Source: an uncultured Holophagaceae bacterium (lineage in GTDB: Bacteria; Acidobacteriota; Holophagae; Holophagales; Holophagaceae). Taken from it: a stretch of 64,000 nucleotides of DNA. Within the stretch, counting starts at the first letter, position 1; each line of letters opens with the position of its first letter. The notes under the pieces were generated by a model that saw nothing but the letters and a program-made list of their open reading frames with translations, ran no database searches and was not told the origin of the DNA. Positions 24,372-32,963 of the stretch are shown here, in pieces. Position numbers and translations under genes: made by a program. The stretch lies in the NCBI GenBank assembly GCA_903913215.1, contig CAIWKE010000003.1, forward strand, positions 124,001 to 188,000. The letters are read 5' to 3'.

Positions 24372-26117
24372 TCACCAACCCGTGCCGGTCCCCTTGCCCC
24401 GCACGCGACCCAACCACTTCACCACGCGGGGGCCCGGCTCCATCTCCAGGGCCTCGCCTTGGCCTTCGCCCAGGCGACCGCGCAGGGCGACCGCCCCCTG
24501 CGCCTGCACGGACTTCACGGTGCGATCCGGCCCCAGCTGGATCGTCACGGAATCTGCCACCAGACGCCAACCCTGGCCCTGGCACTCCACGCCGCCGCTG
24601 AGGGTGATCTTCTGCGCCTCGCTCTGGCCCCGCTCGGCCCGCAGGAAGAGGTCGCCGTCCTCGGCCGCCAGGGTGCCGCTGAGCCCCTCGGGGAAGCTCA
24701 CAGACTCCGCCTTGCGGACGATGCGCGGCCCCGACAAACGCTCCCGCAGGCGGTTCCAGGCGGCGGGTCGGCCCGTGAGGGTCCAGAGGGCGTCCTCCCA
24801 CAGCAGGTGAGCGCCGCGCAGGCTGCCACCGTTGAACAGGTTCACCTGCACGGGGCCCTCGATGGCCCAGCTGCGGGGTTCGCCCTGCCCGGCCCCCCCA
24901 CTGAAGGTGCCGTCCTCCGTACGCCCAAGCACCGGGCTCTGGAGCCGCCAGTGGCGGTTGCTGCGCTCCACCTGGATGCGTGGCGAGGTCAGGGTGCGCC
25001 GGCCCCAGGTGAGCACGGCCTGACCTTCGGCCAGGGCCTGGCCCACGGGCAGGTTCTCGGGCAGATCCGGTCCCGCAGCCTCCCGCATGAGAACCCGCGG
25101 TGCCTTGAGGGTGAGCAGCTGACCATCGACTGGCTGGTTCCAGACCACGCTGCCCTCCATGCGCAGGCCAGCAGGGGTCCAGCGAGCGCCTTCCGTGCTG
25201 AGCAGTTCCTCGCCGCCAATAACCTCCCGGTGGGCCCGGAACTGCCGCAGTTCCACTTGACGCAGACTGCCGCCCGGAGCTGGCCGGGGGGCCAGACCGC
25301 TCTGGGCCTCGCCATGCCATCCATCGCTGCGCTCGAAACTGAGAGGCCCCGGCCAGAACACCGTGTCCGGAGTCAGGTCTGCCACGGAGGCCTGGAGGGA
25401 GCCCTGGCTCAGGTGGGCCTTCACGCCCTCCAGGTGCCCCGTGAGGAAGCCGGGCGTCGCCCAGAGCCGCTCTGCATCCATGGCCTGGAGGGCGGACCGG
25501 ACCGGACCCGAGGCAGCCTCCCAGCGGACGGGGCCACGGTCCACACGCAGCTGGCCGTCCACCTGACGACGCCAGCCTGTGGGCAGCAGCCAGGTGCCCT
25601 GGGAGGAGCCCTGCACCGAGTCCCAGCGCAGGGGGGCCAGTCCCTCCCACTCGCCGCCGGTCCAGCGGATGGCAGGGGCCTGGCCTTCCACCCGACCCCG
25701 GCCCAGCACCGTGGTGGTGCCTGGCTGGGCAACCTCCAGATCCATGGGGCCCTGGAGGGTCCAGATGCCAAGTTTGCGCTGAGCCTGGGGTGAGGTCATG
25801 CGCCAGGCCCCGGCCTGCTCATCCAGGCGCCCGGTGACCTGCTCCAGGCGGAGATCCTCTTCGGAGCCGGCGATGGTCTTGTAGGCCAGCACCATGCGGT
25901 TGGGCCCCAGCTGCTCCGTGAGGGTGCCCACCTTGCCGAAGGTGCCCTGACCAAAGAGCGGATCCCCGCCAATGGTGCGACCCGGCATGCCCTCAGTGCC
26001 CCGGCGCAGAAACAGCACCGTGAAGCCGAAGGTGCCCAGGAAGAGGCCCCAGCCCAGCCGCCGCCAGAGGGGATGACGGGCGGGCGGAAGAGCCTGGAGG
26101 AGCGCGGCCAGGCTCAA
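24372..26117 (-). CDS. Large LptC/LptA (OstA)-like LPS-export periplasmic protein
   Basis: About 581 residues, far longer than LptC or LptA (each about 190). A TTG at 26117 overlapping the recJ stop (TTGA) is the best start: it leads into 15 residues, RRLGWGLFLGTFGFTVLFLRR (one membrane anchor), then long beta-rich sequence with repeated 'L--G-V-W--P' units. The last 100 residues read as an OstA/LptA-type domain (AEDGDLFLRAERG, KITLSGGVECQGQGWRLVADSVTIQL, then QAQGAVALRGRL). It probably forms a longer periplasmic bridge section in the LPS path to the outer membrane. The earlier open frame up to 26444 is a shadow of recJ. recJ precedes it and a propeller gene separates it from lptB. Confidence 0.75.
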   Translation of the reverse strand: MSLAALLQALPPARHPLWRRLGWGLFLGTFGFTVLFLRRGTEGMPGRTIGGDPLFGQGTFGKVGTLTEQLGPNRMVLAYKTIAGSEEDLRLEQVTGRLDEQAGAWRMTSPQAQRKLGIWTLQGPMDLEVAQPGTTTVLGRGRVEGQAPAIRWTGGEWEGLAPLRWDSVQGSSQGTWLLPTGWRRQVDGQLRVDRGPVRWEAASGPVRSALQAMDAERLWATPGFLTGHLEGVKAHLSQGSLQASVADLTPDTVFWPGPLSFERSDGWHGEAQSGLAPRPAPGGSLRQVELRQFRAHREVIGGEELLSTEGARWTPAGLRMEGSVVWNQPVDGQLLTLKAPRVLMREAAGPDLPENLPVGQALAEGQAVLTWGRRTLTSPRIQVERSNRHWRLQSPVLGRTEDGTFSGGAGQGEPRSWAIEGPVQVNLFNGGSLRGAHLLWEDALWTLTGRPAAWNRLRERLSGPRIVRKAESVSFPEGLSGTLAAEDGDLFLRAERGQSEAQKITLSGGVECQGQGWRLVADSVTIQLGPDRTVKSVQAQGAVALRGRLGEGQGEALEMEPGPRVVKWLGRVRGKGTGTGW

Positions 26118-27781
26118 GGTGCCCCCTCGCCCAGGAGGCTGTCCACCAGCCAGGAACGGCCCCAGCGGGTGCTGCCCTGAGGCGCGGCGGCCACCACCAG
26201 GCGCTCGCCCACCAGGGGCCGCTCCGGTCGGGTGTGGCCTGCGAACCAGGTGAGGGGGTCCGCCACCCCGCCCAGGCGCAGCTTCCAGTGGTCCGCGCTG
26301 AAAACCGCCGAGGAGGCCACCACGCCCTCCACCCGCGCCAGGGGCGGGGCGAAGCCCTGGCCAAAGGGCTCCAGGCGGAGCAGGTCCGCGTCGTCCGGCA
26401 GATCCCGGGGCTCGCCGTCCACCAGGAGGGACGGCAGAGCCCACCCCGCGGCCTGCTCTGCGGCGCCCCGCTGCAATGCCTGGCGCACGAAGGCGAAGCG
26501 GGAGGCCTCGAAGCTGAGCCCCGCGGCCACCTTATGGCCGCCCCCGCCCAGGATGAAGGGCTGGGCCAAAACCAGGAGCACCCCCAGGTCGTAGCCTTCC
26601 GGCGCCCGCAGGCTGCAGTGGGCCACGCCGTCGATCACGGTACACACGCCCGAGGGGCGCCCGCTGGCGCGCATGCGCTGACCCGCCACGATGCCGATGA
26701 CGCCCTTGTGGGCCGCTGAGTCGAGTACCAGGTCGAAGGCCTCTGCCCCGGGGGGCGGCAGGCGGGCCGTGAGTTCCTGCTGGATGGCGCGGCGCTCCAG
26801 GTTGAGGGACTCCACCTTCACCATGAGCCGCTCGGCCTCACCGGTGTCCCGGGTGAGCAGCAGGCGCACCGCATCCTCGGCGCCCCCCATGCGGCCCACG
26901 GCGTTGAGGCGCGGGGCCAGTCCGAAGGCGATGTCCTGGCCCCCGATGGGGCCTTCCTTCTTGGCGGCCTTCAGGAGGGCCACGAGGCCGGGGCCGTTCT
27001 TCCCCGCCAGGGAGTCCAGGCCCCGGCGCACTAGCAGGGCGTTCTCGTCCACCAGGGGCATGACGTCCGCCACAGTGCCGATGGCCACCAGCTTCAGCAG
27101 ACCGTCCAGGAAGGCCGCGTCCGCGCCCGTGGGTGTGGGCACGGCGCCCAGGAGGGCCTGGGCCAGCTTGAAGGCCACGCCCACGCCCGCCAGGTAGGAA
27201 TTCGCGTAGCCGTCCCGGTGGGGATGCACCACCGCGCAGGCCGCGGGCAGTTCCGCACCCAGGGCGTGGTGGTCCGTGATGACCCAGTCGATGCCCAGTT
27301 CCGCGCTGGCTGCCACCTCGGCAAGGCTGCGGACGCCGCAGTCCACGGAGATGAGCAGCTGCGGATCGCGGCTGGCCTTCAGCTCCTGAATGCAGTCCAA
27401 GTGCAGGCCGTAACCGTCCGAGAAACGGTTGGGGATGAAGAAGGACACGTCCGCGCCCAGCTTCTCCAGGGTGCGCACCAGCAGGGCCGTCGCAGTGACG
27501 CCGTCCACATCGTAGTCGCCGTAGACCACCATGCGCTCATGCTGCTCAATGCCGCGGCGGATGCGGGCCACCGCCTCGTCCACGCCAGGCAGCAGGTGGG
27601 GATCCGTGCTGCGGGCCCAGGATGGATCCAGGCGCCAGCCCAGAGATTCCGGCTGGTCCAGGCCCCGGAGCCAAGCCAGGCGCGCCAGCCGGGGCTCCAG
27701 ATCCCAGGCTGCGGCCATGGCCTGCCAGGGCGCCAAGCCCGCCGCGATGTCCCGGCGGAGGCGCCAGGCCTGAGCGACCAC
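26114..27781 (-). CDS. recJ: Single-stranded-DNA-specific exonuclease RecJ
   Basis: 5'-3' exonuclease on single-stranded DNA used in recombination and mismatch/base-excision repair. 555 residues, near the normal size. DHH-family motifs: VVYGDYDVDGVTATALL (metal-binding Asp cluster), 'SVDCGVRS', ITDHHALG (DHH), 'NAVGRMGGAEDAVRLL' and a later GGGGHKVAAGLSF (DHHA1 GGGH). The start is a GTG immediately after the accA stop, with no separate ribosome-binding site, so translation is probably coupled to accA. The stop overlaps the TTG of the LptC-like gene. Confidence 0.94.
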   Translation of the reverse strand: MVAQAWRLRRDIAAGLAPWQAMAAAWDLEPRLARLAWLRGLDQPESLGWRLDPSWARSTDPHLLPGVDEAVARIRRGIEQHERMVVYGDYDVDGVTATALLVRTLEKLGADVSFFIPNRFSDGYGLHLDCIQELKASRDPQLLISVDCGVRSLAEVAASAELGIDWVITDHHALGAELPAACAVVHPHRDGYANSYLAGVGVAFKLAQALLGAVPTPTGADAAFLDGLLKLVAIGTVADVMPLVDENALLVRRGLDSLAGKNGPGLVALLKAAKKEGPIGGQDIAFGLAPRLNAVGRMGGAEDAVRLLLTRDTGEAERLMVKVESLNLERRAIQQELTARLPPPGAEAFDLVLDSAAHKGVIGIVAGQRMRASGRPSGVCTVIDGVAHCSLRAPEGYDLGVLLVLAQPFILGGGGHKVAAGLSFEASRFAFVRQALQRGAAEQAAGWALPSLLVDGEPRDLPDDADLLRLEPFGQGFAPPLARVEGVVASSAVFSADHWKLRLGGVADPLTWFAGHTRPERPLVGERLVVAAAPQGSTRWGRSWLVDSLLGEGAP

Positions 27782-28741
27782 CTAGCCCACGCTGCCCATG
27801 CGGGCGAATTTCTGGTACCGCTCCTCCACCAGCTCCTCGGCACTCAGCTCGGACAGCTCTGAGAAGGCCTCGATGATGGCCTCCTTGAGGGCCGCGGCCG
27901 CCGCGTCGAAGTTGGCGTGGGCGCCACCCAGGGGCTCCTTCACGATGCCGTCGATGATGCCCAGCTCCAGCAGGTGCGGGGCCGTGAGCTTGAGCGCCGC
28001 CGCGGCCTTGGGAGCCTGGCTGGCGTCCTTCCACAGGATCGAGGCGCAGCCCTCGGGGGAGATCACGGAGTAGATGGCGTTCTCCATCATGAGCACGCGG
28101 TCGGCCACGCCCAGGGCCAGGGCCCCGCCGCTGCCGCCCTCGCCGATGACCACGGCCACCACGGGCACTCGGAGCTTGGCCATCTCGAGGAGGTTCCGGG
28201 CGATGGCCTCGGCTTGGCCCCGCTCTTCGGCGTCCACGCCGGGGTAGGCACCAGGCGTGTCGATGAGGCAGAGGATGGGCCGCTCGAACTTCTCGGCGGT
28301 CTTCATGAGGCGCAAGGCCTTGCGGTAGCCCTCGGGCTTGGGCATGCCGAAATTGCGCAGGATCTTCATCTTGGTGTCCCGGCCCTTCTGCTGGCCGATG
28401 ACCATGACGGGATTCCCCTCAATCCAGCCCAGGCCCGCCACGATAGCGGCGTCATCGCCGTAGCGGCGGTCTCCATGCAGCTCCTCGAAGCGGTCACAGA
28501 TGCGCTCCAGGTAGTCCAGGGTGTAGGGCCGCTTGGGATGCCGGGCCAGCTGGGCCCGCTGCCAATCCGTCAGGTGGGAGAACAGCTCCGCCTTCAGCTT
28601 GTCGAGCTTCTTCTCCAGCTTCTCCCGCTCCTTGTTCTGGGCAGGGTCCATCTCCATGGCCCGGATCTGGGCCTCCAGCTCCAGCACCGGCTTTTCCAGC
28701 TGCGAGAGATCCATGGCTTGTTCGGAAGACGTGTCTTTCAT
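27782..28741 (-). CDS. accA: Acetyl-CoA carboxylase carboxyltransferase subunit alpha
   Basis: Alpha half of the carboxyltransferase that moves CO2 from biotin to acetyl-CoA to make malonyl-CoA for fatty acid synthesis. 319 residues. Family blocks are present: LEKKLDKLKAELFSHLTDWQRAQLARHP, 'YLERICDRFEELHGDR', GQQKGRDTKMKILRNFGMPKPEGYRKALR, LIDTPGAYPGVDAEERGQAEAIARNL, GEGGSGGALAL and ISPEGCASILWKD. The ATG at 28741 has a GAGGT in front; a second ATG at 28714 would lose nine residues and has none. First gene of the accA-recJ-lptC/A run; accD is not in view. Confidence 0.95.
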   Translation of the reverse strand: MKDTSSEQAMDLSQLEKPVLELEAQIRAMEMDPAQNKEREKLEKKLDKLKAELFSHLTDWQRAQLARHPKRPYTLDYLERICDRFEELHGDRRYGDDAAIVAGLGWIEGNPVMVIGQQKGRDTKMKILRNFGMPKPEGYRKALRLMKTAEKFERPILCLIDTPGAYPGVDAEERGQAEAIARNLLEMAKLRVPVVAVVIGEGGSGGALALGVADRVLMMENAIYSVISPEGCASILWKDASQAPKAAAALKLTAPHLLELGIIDGIVKEPLGGAHANFDAAAAALKEAIIEAFSELSELSAEELVEERYQKFARMGSVG

Positions 28742-28888
28742 GCAACCTCGAGCCGGTAAGTCCGACGGTCCAGTGTAAGGGCCCAAGGAACGATTGAACA
28801 GAGAGGGCTGACTCCAGGTAGGTTCCCTGCAATCGGATCCCCCGCCGGGCCGGGGCAGGAGGCACAATCTCCCAGCGAGGTTCTTTCC

Positions 28889-30973
28889 ATGCGCACCCTG
28901 CCCTTCCCTCTCCTCGGCCTCAGCGGCGGTATCGCGGCGGGAAAGTCCTTTGTGGCGGGGCGGATGGCGGCCCGGGGCTGGGCGGTCATCGACGCGGACC
29001 AACTGGCGCGAGAGGTGGTGGCGCCGGGCAGCGAGGGGCTGGCGGCGGTGGTGGCGGCCTTCGGGACCGAGGCTCTGCGCCCGGATGGGGGCCTGCACCG
29101 AGCCTGGGTGGCCCAGCGGGTCTTCGCTGACGATGCGGCCCGGGGCCGCCTCAACAGCATCCTCCACCCGCGCATTGAGGCCCTGCGGGACGCCCGCCTG
29201 GCCGCCCTACCACCGGACACCAAGGGCGCCGTGCTGGACGCGGCCCTCTGGGTGGAGCGGGGCCGGGCCCACCACTTTGACGCCTTCTGGACCGTGGATG
29301 CCCCGGAGGCCCTGCGGGTTCAGCGCATCATGGCCCGGGACGGCCTCAGCTCCGAGGCAGCCCGCCTGCGCCTGCGAGCCCAGGCCACGGCTCCGGAGCG
29401 GGCCCTCCACGCGGACCTGGTGATCCTCAATGACGGCAGGGACTTGGACGATATCCTCAAGCGGGCTGAAGCCCTCCTTCTGGCAGACTGGAGGGTCCGC
29501 CGCGCGCGGAGTTGGAGACCGCCCATGCCCGCCCCTTTCAGTCCCGAGCAGCTCCGTGATGTCCTGACCACCCTTCTCAGCCGCGGGGGCGACTACGGCG
29601 AGATCTTCGTCGAACGCCGCCGGGCCCACGCGCTCGGCATGGATGATGGCCGCATGGAGGACGTGCTGGCCTCCGAGACCTTCGGCGCCAGCCTCCGCTT
29701 GATGGAGGGTGAGACCACTCGCTTTGCGGACCTCATCGCCCCCACCCTTAAAGAGCTGACCGAGGCCGCCGCCACCTTGGCGGCGCCGGGGACCGGTTCC
29801 GCCGCAGCGCTGCCCAGCCTGGTCCTGGAAACCTATCCAACTCCCAGCCCCGTGGAGCGCGACCCGGGCGGCGTGGGCCTGGACGAAAAGGTGGCCCTGG
29901 TGCGCCGGGCCGAGACGCTGGCCCGACTTGAAGCTGAGGCCCTGCGCCCAGGCGCCCTCAAGCAGGTTTCCGTGGGCTACGGCGACAGCACCCAGCGGGT
30001 CTGGATCGCTGCCACCGAGGCCAAGCAGGGCACCTGGTCCGGCCGCCTCACCGAGGACCACCGCACTCAAGTGGTGCTGCGCGCCAGCATCACGGCGGGC
30101 GACGGCGTGCAGCTCCAGACCGGCTACCAGGCCCTGGGCGAGACGCGGGGCTTCGAGCTCTTCACCGAAGCTGCCGTCACCGGCATGGTGCGCGAGGCCG
30201 TGCGCCTGGCCGTGCAGGCCCTGGACGCCCAGCCGGCTCCAGCTGGCACCTTCCCCGTGGTGCTCAGCAGCAGCGCTGGCGGCACCATGATCCACGAAGC
30301 CTGTGGCCACGGCCTGGAGGCGGACCTCGCCCTCGCGGGCATGAGCTCCTTCGCGGGCAAGCTTGGGCAGCAGGTGGCCGGCACGGGCGTGACCATCATC
30401 GACGATGGCACCCTGCCCCACAAACGCGGCTCCCAGGCCATTGACGACGAGGGCAACCCTGTCAGCCGGGTGGTCCTCATCGAGAACGGCATTCTCAAGG
30501 CCTACCTGCAGTCGCGCAAGACTTCCCGGAAGATGGACACCGAGCCCACAGGCAACGGCCGCCGCGAGAGCTACCGCCATCTACCCATCCCCCGCATGCG
30601 CAACACCTTCCTCGCCGCGGGCACCGAGGCCCCCGAGGCCATCCTCGCGGACCTGGACCGCGGCCTGCTGGTCAAGCACATGGGCGGCGGCCAGGTGGAC
30701 ACGGTCACAGGCAACTTCGTGTTCCAGGTGACTGAGGGCTACTGGGTGGAGAAGGGCGTGGCCCTCTACCCCGTGAAGAACGCCACCCTCAGCGGCTGCG
30801 GCCCTGACGTGCTGCGCGACCTCACCCGCATCGGCAGCGACCTGCACCACTTCGATATCGGCACCTGCGGCAAGGACGGCCAGGGCGTCCCCGTCAGCGA
30901 CGCCCTCCCCACCATCCTCTGCCCCGCCCTCGTCGTCGGCGGCACCGCCGAGGCCCTGCCTAGCGTCGTTTAA
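28889..30973 (+). CDS. tldD: Dephospho-CoA kinase fused in frame to TldD metalloprotease
   Basis: One open frame of 694 residues. Residues 1-205 are dephospho-CoA kinase (CoaE), last step of CoA synthesis: P-loop GGIAAGKS (13-20), 'VIDADQLAREVV', 'LNSILHPRIE' and a normal CoaE end. Residues 213-694 are TldD, partner of PmbA/TldE in peptide maturation and CcdA-type degradation: zinc motif HEACGH at 469-474, 'GHGLEADLA', 'GNGRRESYRHLPIPRMRNTF' and the C-terminal GKDGQGVPVSDALPTIL. No stop separates the halves. An ATG at 29525 with GGAG at 29514-29517 could start a separate TldD, so the cell may make a fusion, free TldD, or both. Confidence 0.9.
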   Translation: MRTLPFPLLGLSGGIAAGKSFVAGRMAARGWAVIDADQLAREVVAPGSEGLAAVVAAFGTEALRPDGGLHRAWVAQRVFADDAARGRLNSILHPRIEALRDARLAALPPDTKGAVLDAALWVERGRAHHFDAFWTVDAPEALRVQRIMARDGLSSEAARLRLRAQATAPERALHADLVILNDGRDLDDILKRAEALLLADWRVRRARSWRPPMPAPFSPEQLRDVLTTLLSRGGDYGEIFVERRRAHALGMDDGRMEDVLASETFGASLRLMEGETTRFADLIAPTLKELTEAAATLAAPGTGSAAALPSLVLETYPTPSPVERDPGGVGLDEKVALVRRAETLARLEAEALRPGALKQVSVGYGDSTQRVWIAATEAKQGTWSGRLTEDHRTQVVLRASITAGDGVQLQTGYQALGETRGFELFTEAAVTGMVREAVRLAVQALDAQPAPAGTFPVVLSSSAGGTMIHEACGHGLEADLALAGMSSFAGKLGQQVAGTGVTIIDDGTLPHKRGSQAIDDEGNPVSRVVLIENGILKAYLQSRKTSRKMDTEPTGNGRRESYRHLPIPRMRNTFLAAGTEAPEAILADLDRGLLVKHMGGGQVDTVTGNFVFQVTEGYWVEKGVALYPVKNATLSGCGPDVLRDLTRIGSDLHHFDIGTCGKDGQGVPVSDALPTILCPALVVGGTAEALPSVV

Positions 30974-30982
30974 AAAGATAAT

Positions 30983-31001
30983 ACTGATCCAACACGAAGA
31001 C
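30983..31001 (+). repeat. Left terminal inverted repeat of the GxxExxY cassette
   Basis: ACTGATCCAACACGAAGAC, 19 bp, exactly complementary to 31488-31506. It runs into a further CACGAAG unit just inside. It lies 10 bp after the tldD stop. Confidence 0.88.
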
Positions 31002-31044
31002 ACGAAGGCTCTAAGAAAAACGGAAAGAAGAAAGAAAGAAGGAT

Positions 31045-31434
31045 GTGGTGTGGGACCTGGGTGAGGAACTGGAGGCTAAGGCTCGGGAAGTTGTGGACGC
31101 TGGGTTTCAGGTCCATCGAAAGTTGGGGCCGGGCCTGCTGGAACGGGTCTACGAATCAGCTTTGGTGCATGAGCTTGGGTTGCGCGGACTCCGCGTTCAG
31201 CGCCAGATTAAGGTTCCCGTGCTCTATCAGGGCATTGCCCTGGAGGATCCCCTCCGGCTGGACCTGCTGGTCGAGGGCGCCATCATCATCGAGATCAAAT
31301 CCTTGGAGACCATCCTCGCGCTTCACAAGGCCCAGCTCCTGAGCTACCTCCGCCTCTCGGGTCTCCACCTCGGCTTCCTCATGAACTTCAACGTCCCCAT
31401 CTTCAAGGACGGTATCCGCCGCATCATTCACTGA
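31045..31434 (+). CDS. GxxExxY protein (PD-(D/E)XK nuclease-like fold)
   Basis: 129 residues. The name-giving motif G30-LL-E33-RV-Y36 follows 'VHRKLGPG', and the later 'LRLDLLVEGAIIIEIKSLE' gives the D...ExK core of a PD-(D/E)XK nuclease-like fold. It ends with a conserved 'LGFLMNFNVPIFKDGIRRII'. The biochemical role of the family is unknown. Start: GTG at 31045 after AGAAGGA; a second GTG follows at once. It is the sole gene of a 0.5-kb cassette with inverted terminal repeats, so a nuclease or recombination function tied to the cassette is an attractive inference. Confidence 0.88.
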   Translation: MVWDLGEELEAKAREVVDAGFQVHRKLGPGLLERVYESALVHELGLRGLRVQRQIKVPVLYQGIALEDPLRLDLLVEGAIIIEIKSLETILALHKAQLLSYLRLSGLHLGFLMNFNVPIFKDGIRRIIH

Positions 31435-31487
31435 TTCGTTCCTTTTTGCCCTTGTTCTGTTCCTTCTTCATTCCTTCGCGTCTTCGA

Positions 31488-31506
31488 GTCTTCGTGTTGG
31501 ATCAGT
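31488..31506 (-). repeat. Right terminal inverted repeat of the GxxExxY cassette
   Basis: GTCTTCGTGTTGGATCAGT, exact reverse complement of 30983-31001. Inside it more CTTCG units continue (31475-31487). The pmbA start lies 21 bp after its end. Confidence 0.88.
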
Positions 31507-31527
31507 TTCTTTTTTCGGAACCCTCAA

Positions 31528-32916
31528 ATGCCCAACCCCTTCCAGTCTTTCATTCCTGAGTCTCTTGAGGCCCGCCTGCAGGAGGGGATTGCGCATGCGC
31601 TGTCCCTGGGAGCGGAGGGGGCGGAGGCTTTCATTTCCGTGTCCCGCAGCCGCAAGGCCAAGGTGCAGAACGGCGCCCTGGAGGACCTCAGCACCAGCAA
31701 GCGGGGGGGCCTGGGCGTGCGCGTCCTCAGAGCGGGCGGCAAAGGCTTCCACACGGGCATGGCCACCACCACGGACCTCACAGCCCCGGACTTCAAGCAC
31801 CTCTTCGCCCAGGCCTGGGAGCTGAGCGCCCTCGGCGATGAGGACCCCTGGCTGCGCCAGGCGGAACCTTCGGGCCAGGACGACCTGCCCAGCCGCTACG
31901 CGCCTGAAGTTGACGCCCTCGGCACGGAGCAGCGCATTGCCTGGGCCCAGGAACTGGAGGCCGGGGCCCGACGGGCTTCGCGCAAGGTGGCTGCGGTGCG
32001 CGAAGCCAGCTGGTCCGATGGCTCCGGTGCCAGCCTCCTGCTCACCCAGAAGGGCGTCCGCACCCCGGATGCTTTCACCAGCTGCTCCGCCTCCATTGAT
32101 CTGGCCGTCGCCGACGGGAAGGAGCGCCAGGCCTCCTGGCACTGGGATGTGTCCCGGCGCCCGGACCTCAACCTCGCGGCCATTGGCGCCGAGGCGGCTC
32201 TCAAGGGCGAGCGGAAGCTGAATCCCCAGCGCCTGCCCGCCGGGAAGTACGCCGTGGTGCTCCATCCCGAGGTGGCCGTGGACCTGCTGGGCATCGTGGC
32301 GGGCATGCTGGACGCTGAGTCCGTGCTCAAGCAGCGCAGCCTCTTTGCGGGGAAGCTGGGCCAGATCATCGCCTCACCCCTGCTGACCCTGGTGGACGAT
32401 GGTCGCCTGGCCGAGGGGCCTGGCTGCCCAGCCCTGGGCACGGAGCCCTGGGACGCCGAGGGCCTGCCCACACGGCGCAACGTGCTGCTCCAGGATGGCG
32501 TCCTCCAGACCTACCTGCATACCCTCAAGACCGCTGCCGAGATGGGTGTGGCTCCCACGGCCAGTGCGGGCCGCGGCTTCGGCAGCCAGCCCGGGGCCAC
32601 CACCTTCAATCTCTTCCCCCTTGCGGGCCAGACGAGTCCTGAACGCCTCTATGGCATGGCGGGCAACGGCGTCCTCATCACGGAGATCATGGGTCTCCAC
32701 ACCGTGGATCCCGTGAGCGGCGACCTCAGCGTGGGCGCCAGCGGTATCCGCATCCGCAACGGGCAGCTTGCTGAGCCCGTGGACAAGCTGACCTTCGCGG
32801 GCAATTTGCGGGACTTCCTCACCCGCATCGTGGCCCTGGGCAGCGACCTCCGCTGGTACGGCAGCAGCGCCGGCCTCAGCATCCTGCTGGAGGACATCGC
32901 TCTGGGCGGAGCTTGA
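31528..32916 (+). CDS. pmbA: PmbA/TldE, partner of TldD
   Basis: 462 residues. TldD and TldE form a heterodimeric metalloprotease in which TldE lacks the zinc motif; indeed no HExxxH occurs here. Conserved marks are 'LEDLSTSKRGGLGVRVL', 'YAVVLHPEVAVDLLGIV', 'SPLLTLVDDGRLAEGPGC', 'LPTRRNVLLQDGVLQTYLH', 'SAGRGFGSQPG' and 'FAGNLRDFLTRIVALGSDLRWYGS'. Known roles of the pair are microcin and peptide maturation and unfolded-peptide degradation. The GxxExxY cassette separates it from its partner gene, so the original tldD-pmbA unit was split by insertion; co-expression may still occur by read-through. Confidence 0.92.
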   Translation: MPNPFQSFIPESLEARLQEGIAHALSLGAEGAEAFISVSRSRKAKVQNGALEDLSTSKRGGLGVRVLRAGGKGFHTGMATTTDLTAPDFKHLFAQAWELSALGDEDPWLRQAEPSGQDDLPSRYAPEVDALGTEQRIAWAQELEAGARRASRKVAAVREASWSDGSGASLLLTQKGVRTPDAFTSCSASIDLAVADGKERQASWHWDVSRRPDLNLAAIGAEAALKGERKLNPQRLPAGKYAVVLHPEVAVDLLGIVAGMLDAESVLKQRSLFAGKLGQIIASPLLTLVDDGRLAEGPGCPALGTEPWDAEGLPTRRNVLLQDGVLQTYLHTLKTAAEMGVAPTASAGRGFGSQPGATTFNLFPLAGQTSPERLYGMAGNGVLITEIMGLHTVDPVSGDLSVGASGIRIRNGQLAEPVDKLTFAGNLRDFLTRIVALGSDLRWYGSSAGLSILLEDIALGGA

Positions 32917-32963
32917 TCCAATCTGCGCGGCCTTTCGCGTAGGATGGGGGGTGCGAGGTTCCC

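Larger units (their letters stand above)
30983..31506. mobile_element. GxxExxY cassette with perfect 19-bp terminal inverted repeats
   Basis: A 524-bp unit inserted between tldD and pmbA. Its ends are exact 19-bp inverted repeats followed inward by A/G-rich (left) and C/T-rich (right) tracts containing CACGAAG/CTTCGTG-like units. The only gene is a GxxExxY protein. Composition is AT-richer than the flanking genes. From general knowledge, GxxExxY genes in many genomes sit beside 'CACGAAGACACGAAG' repeats. No transposase is present; target-site duplication is not obvious. It is called mobile by structure only. Confidence 0.6.

Noticed and set aside
21183-25793. 1536-codon open frame on the plus strand
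   Set aside because: Antisense shadow spanning two unrelated real genes and their gap; low-complexity composition and no ribosome-binding site.
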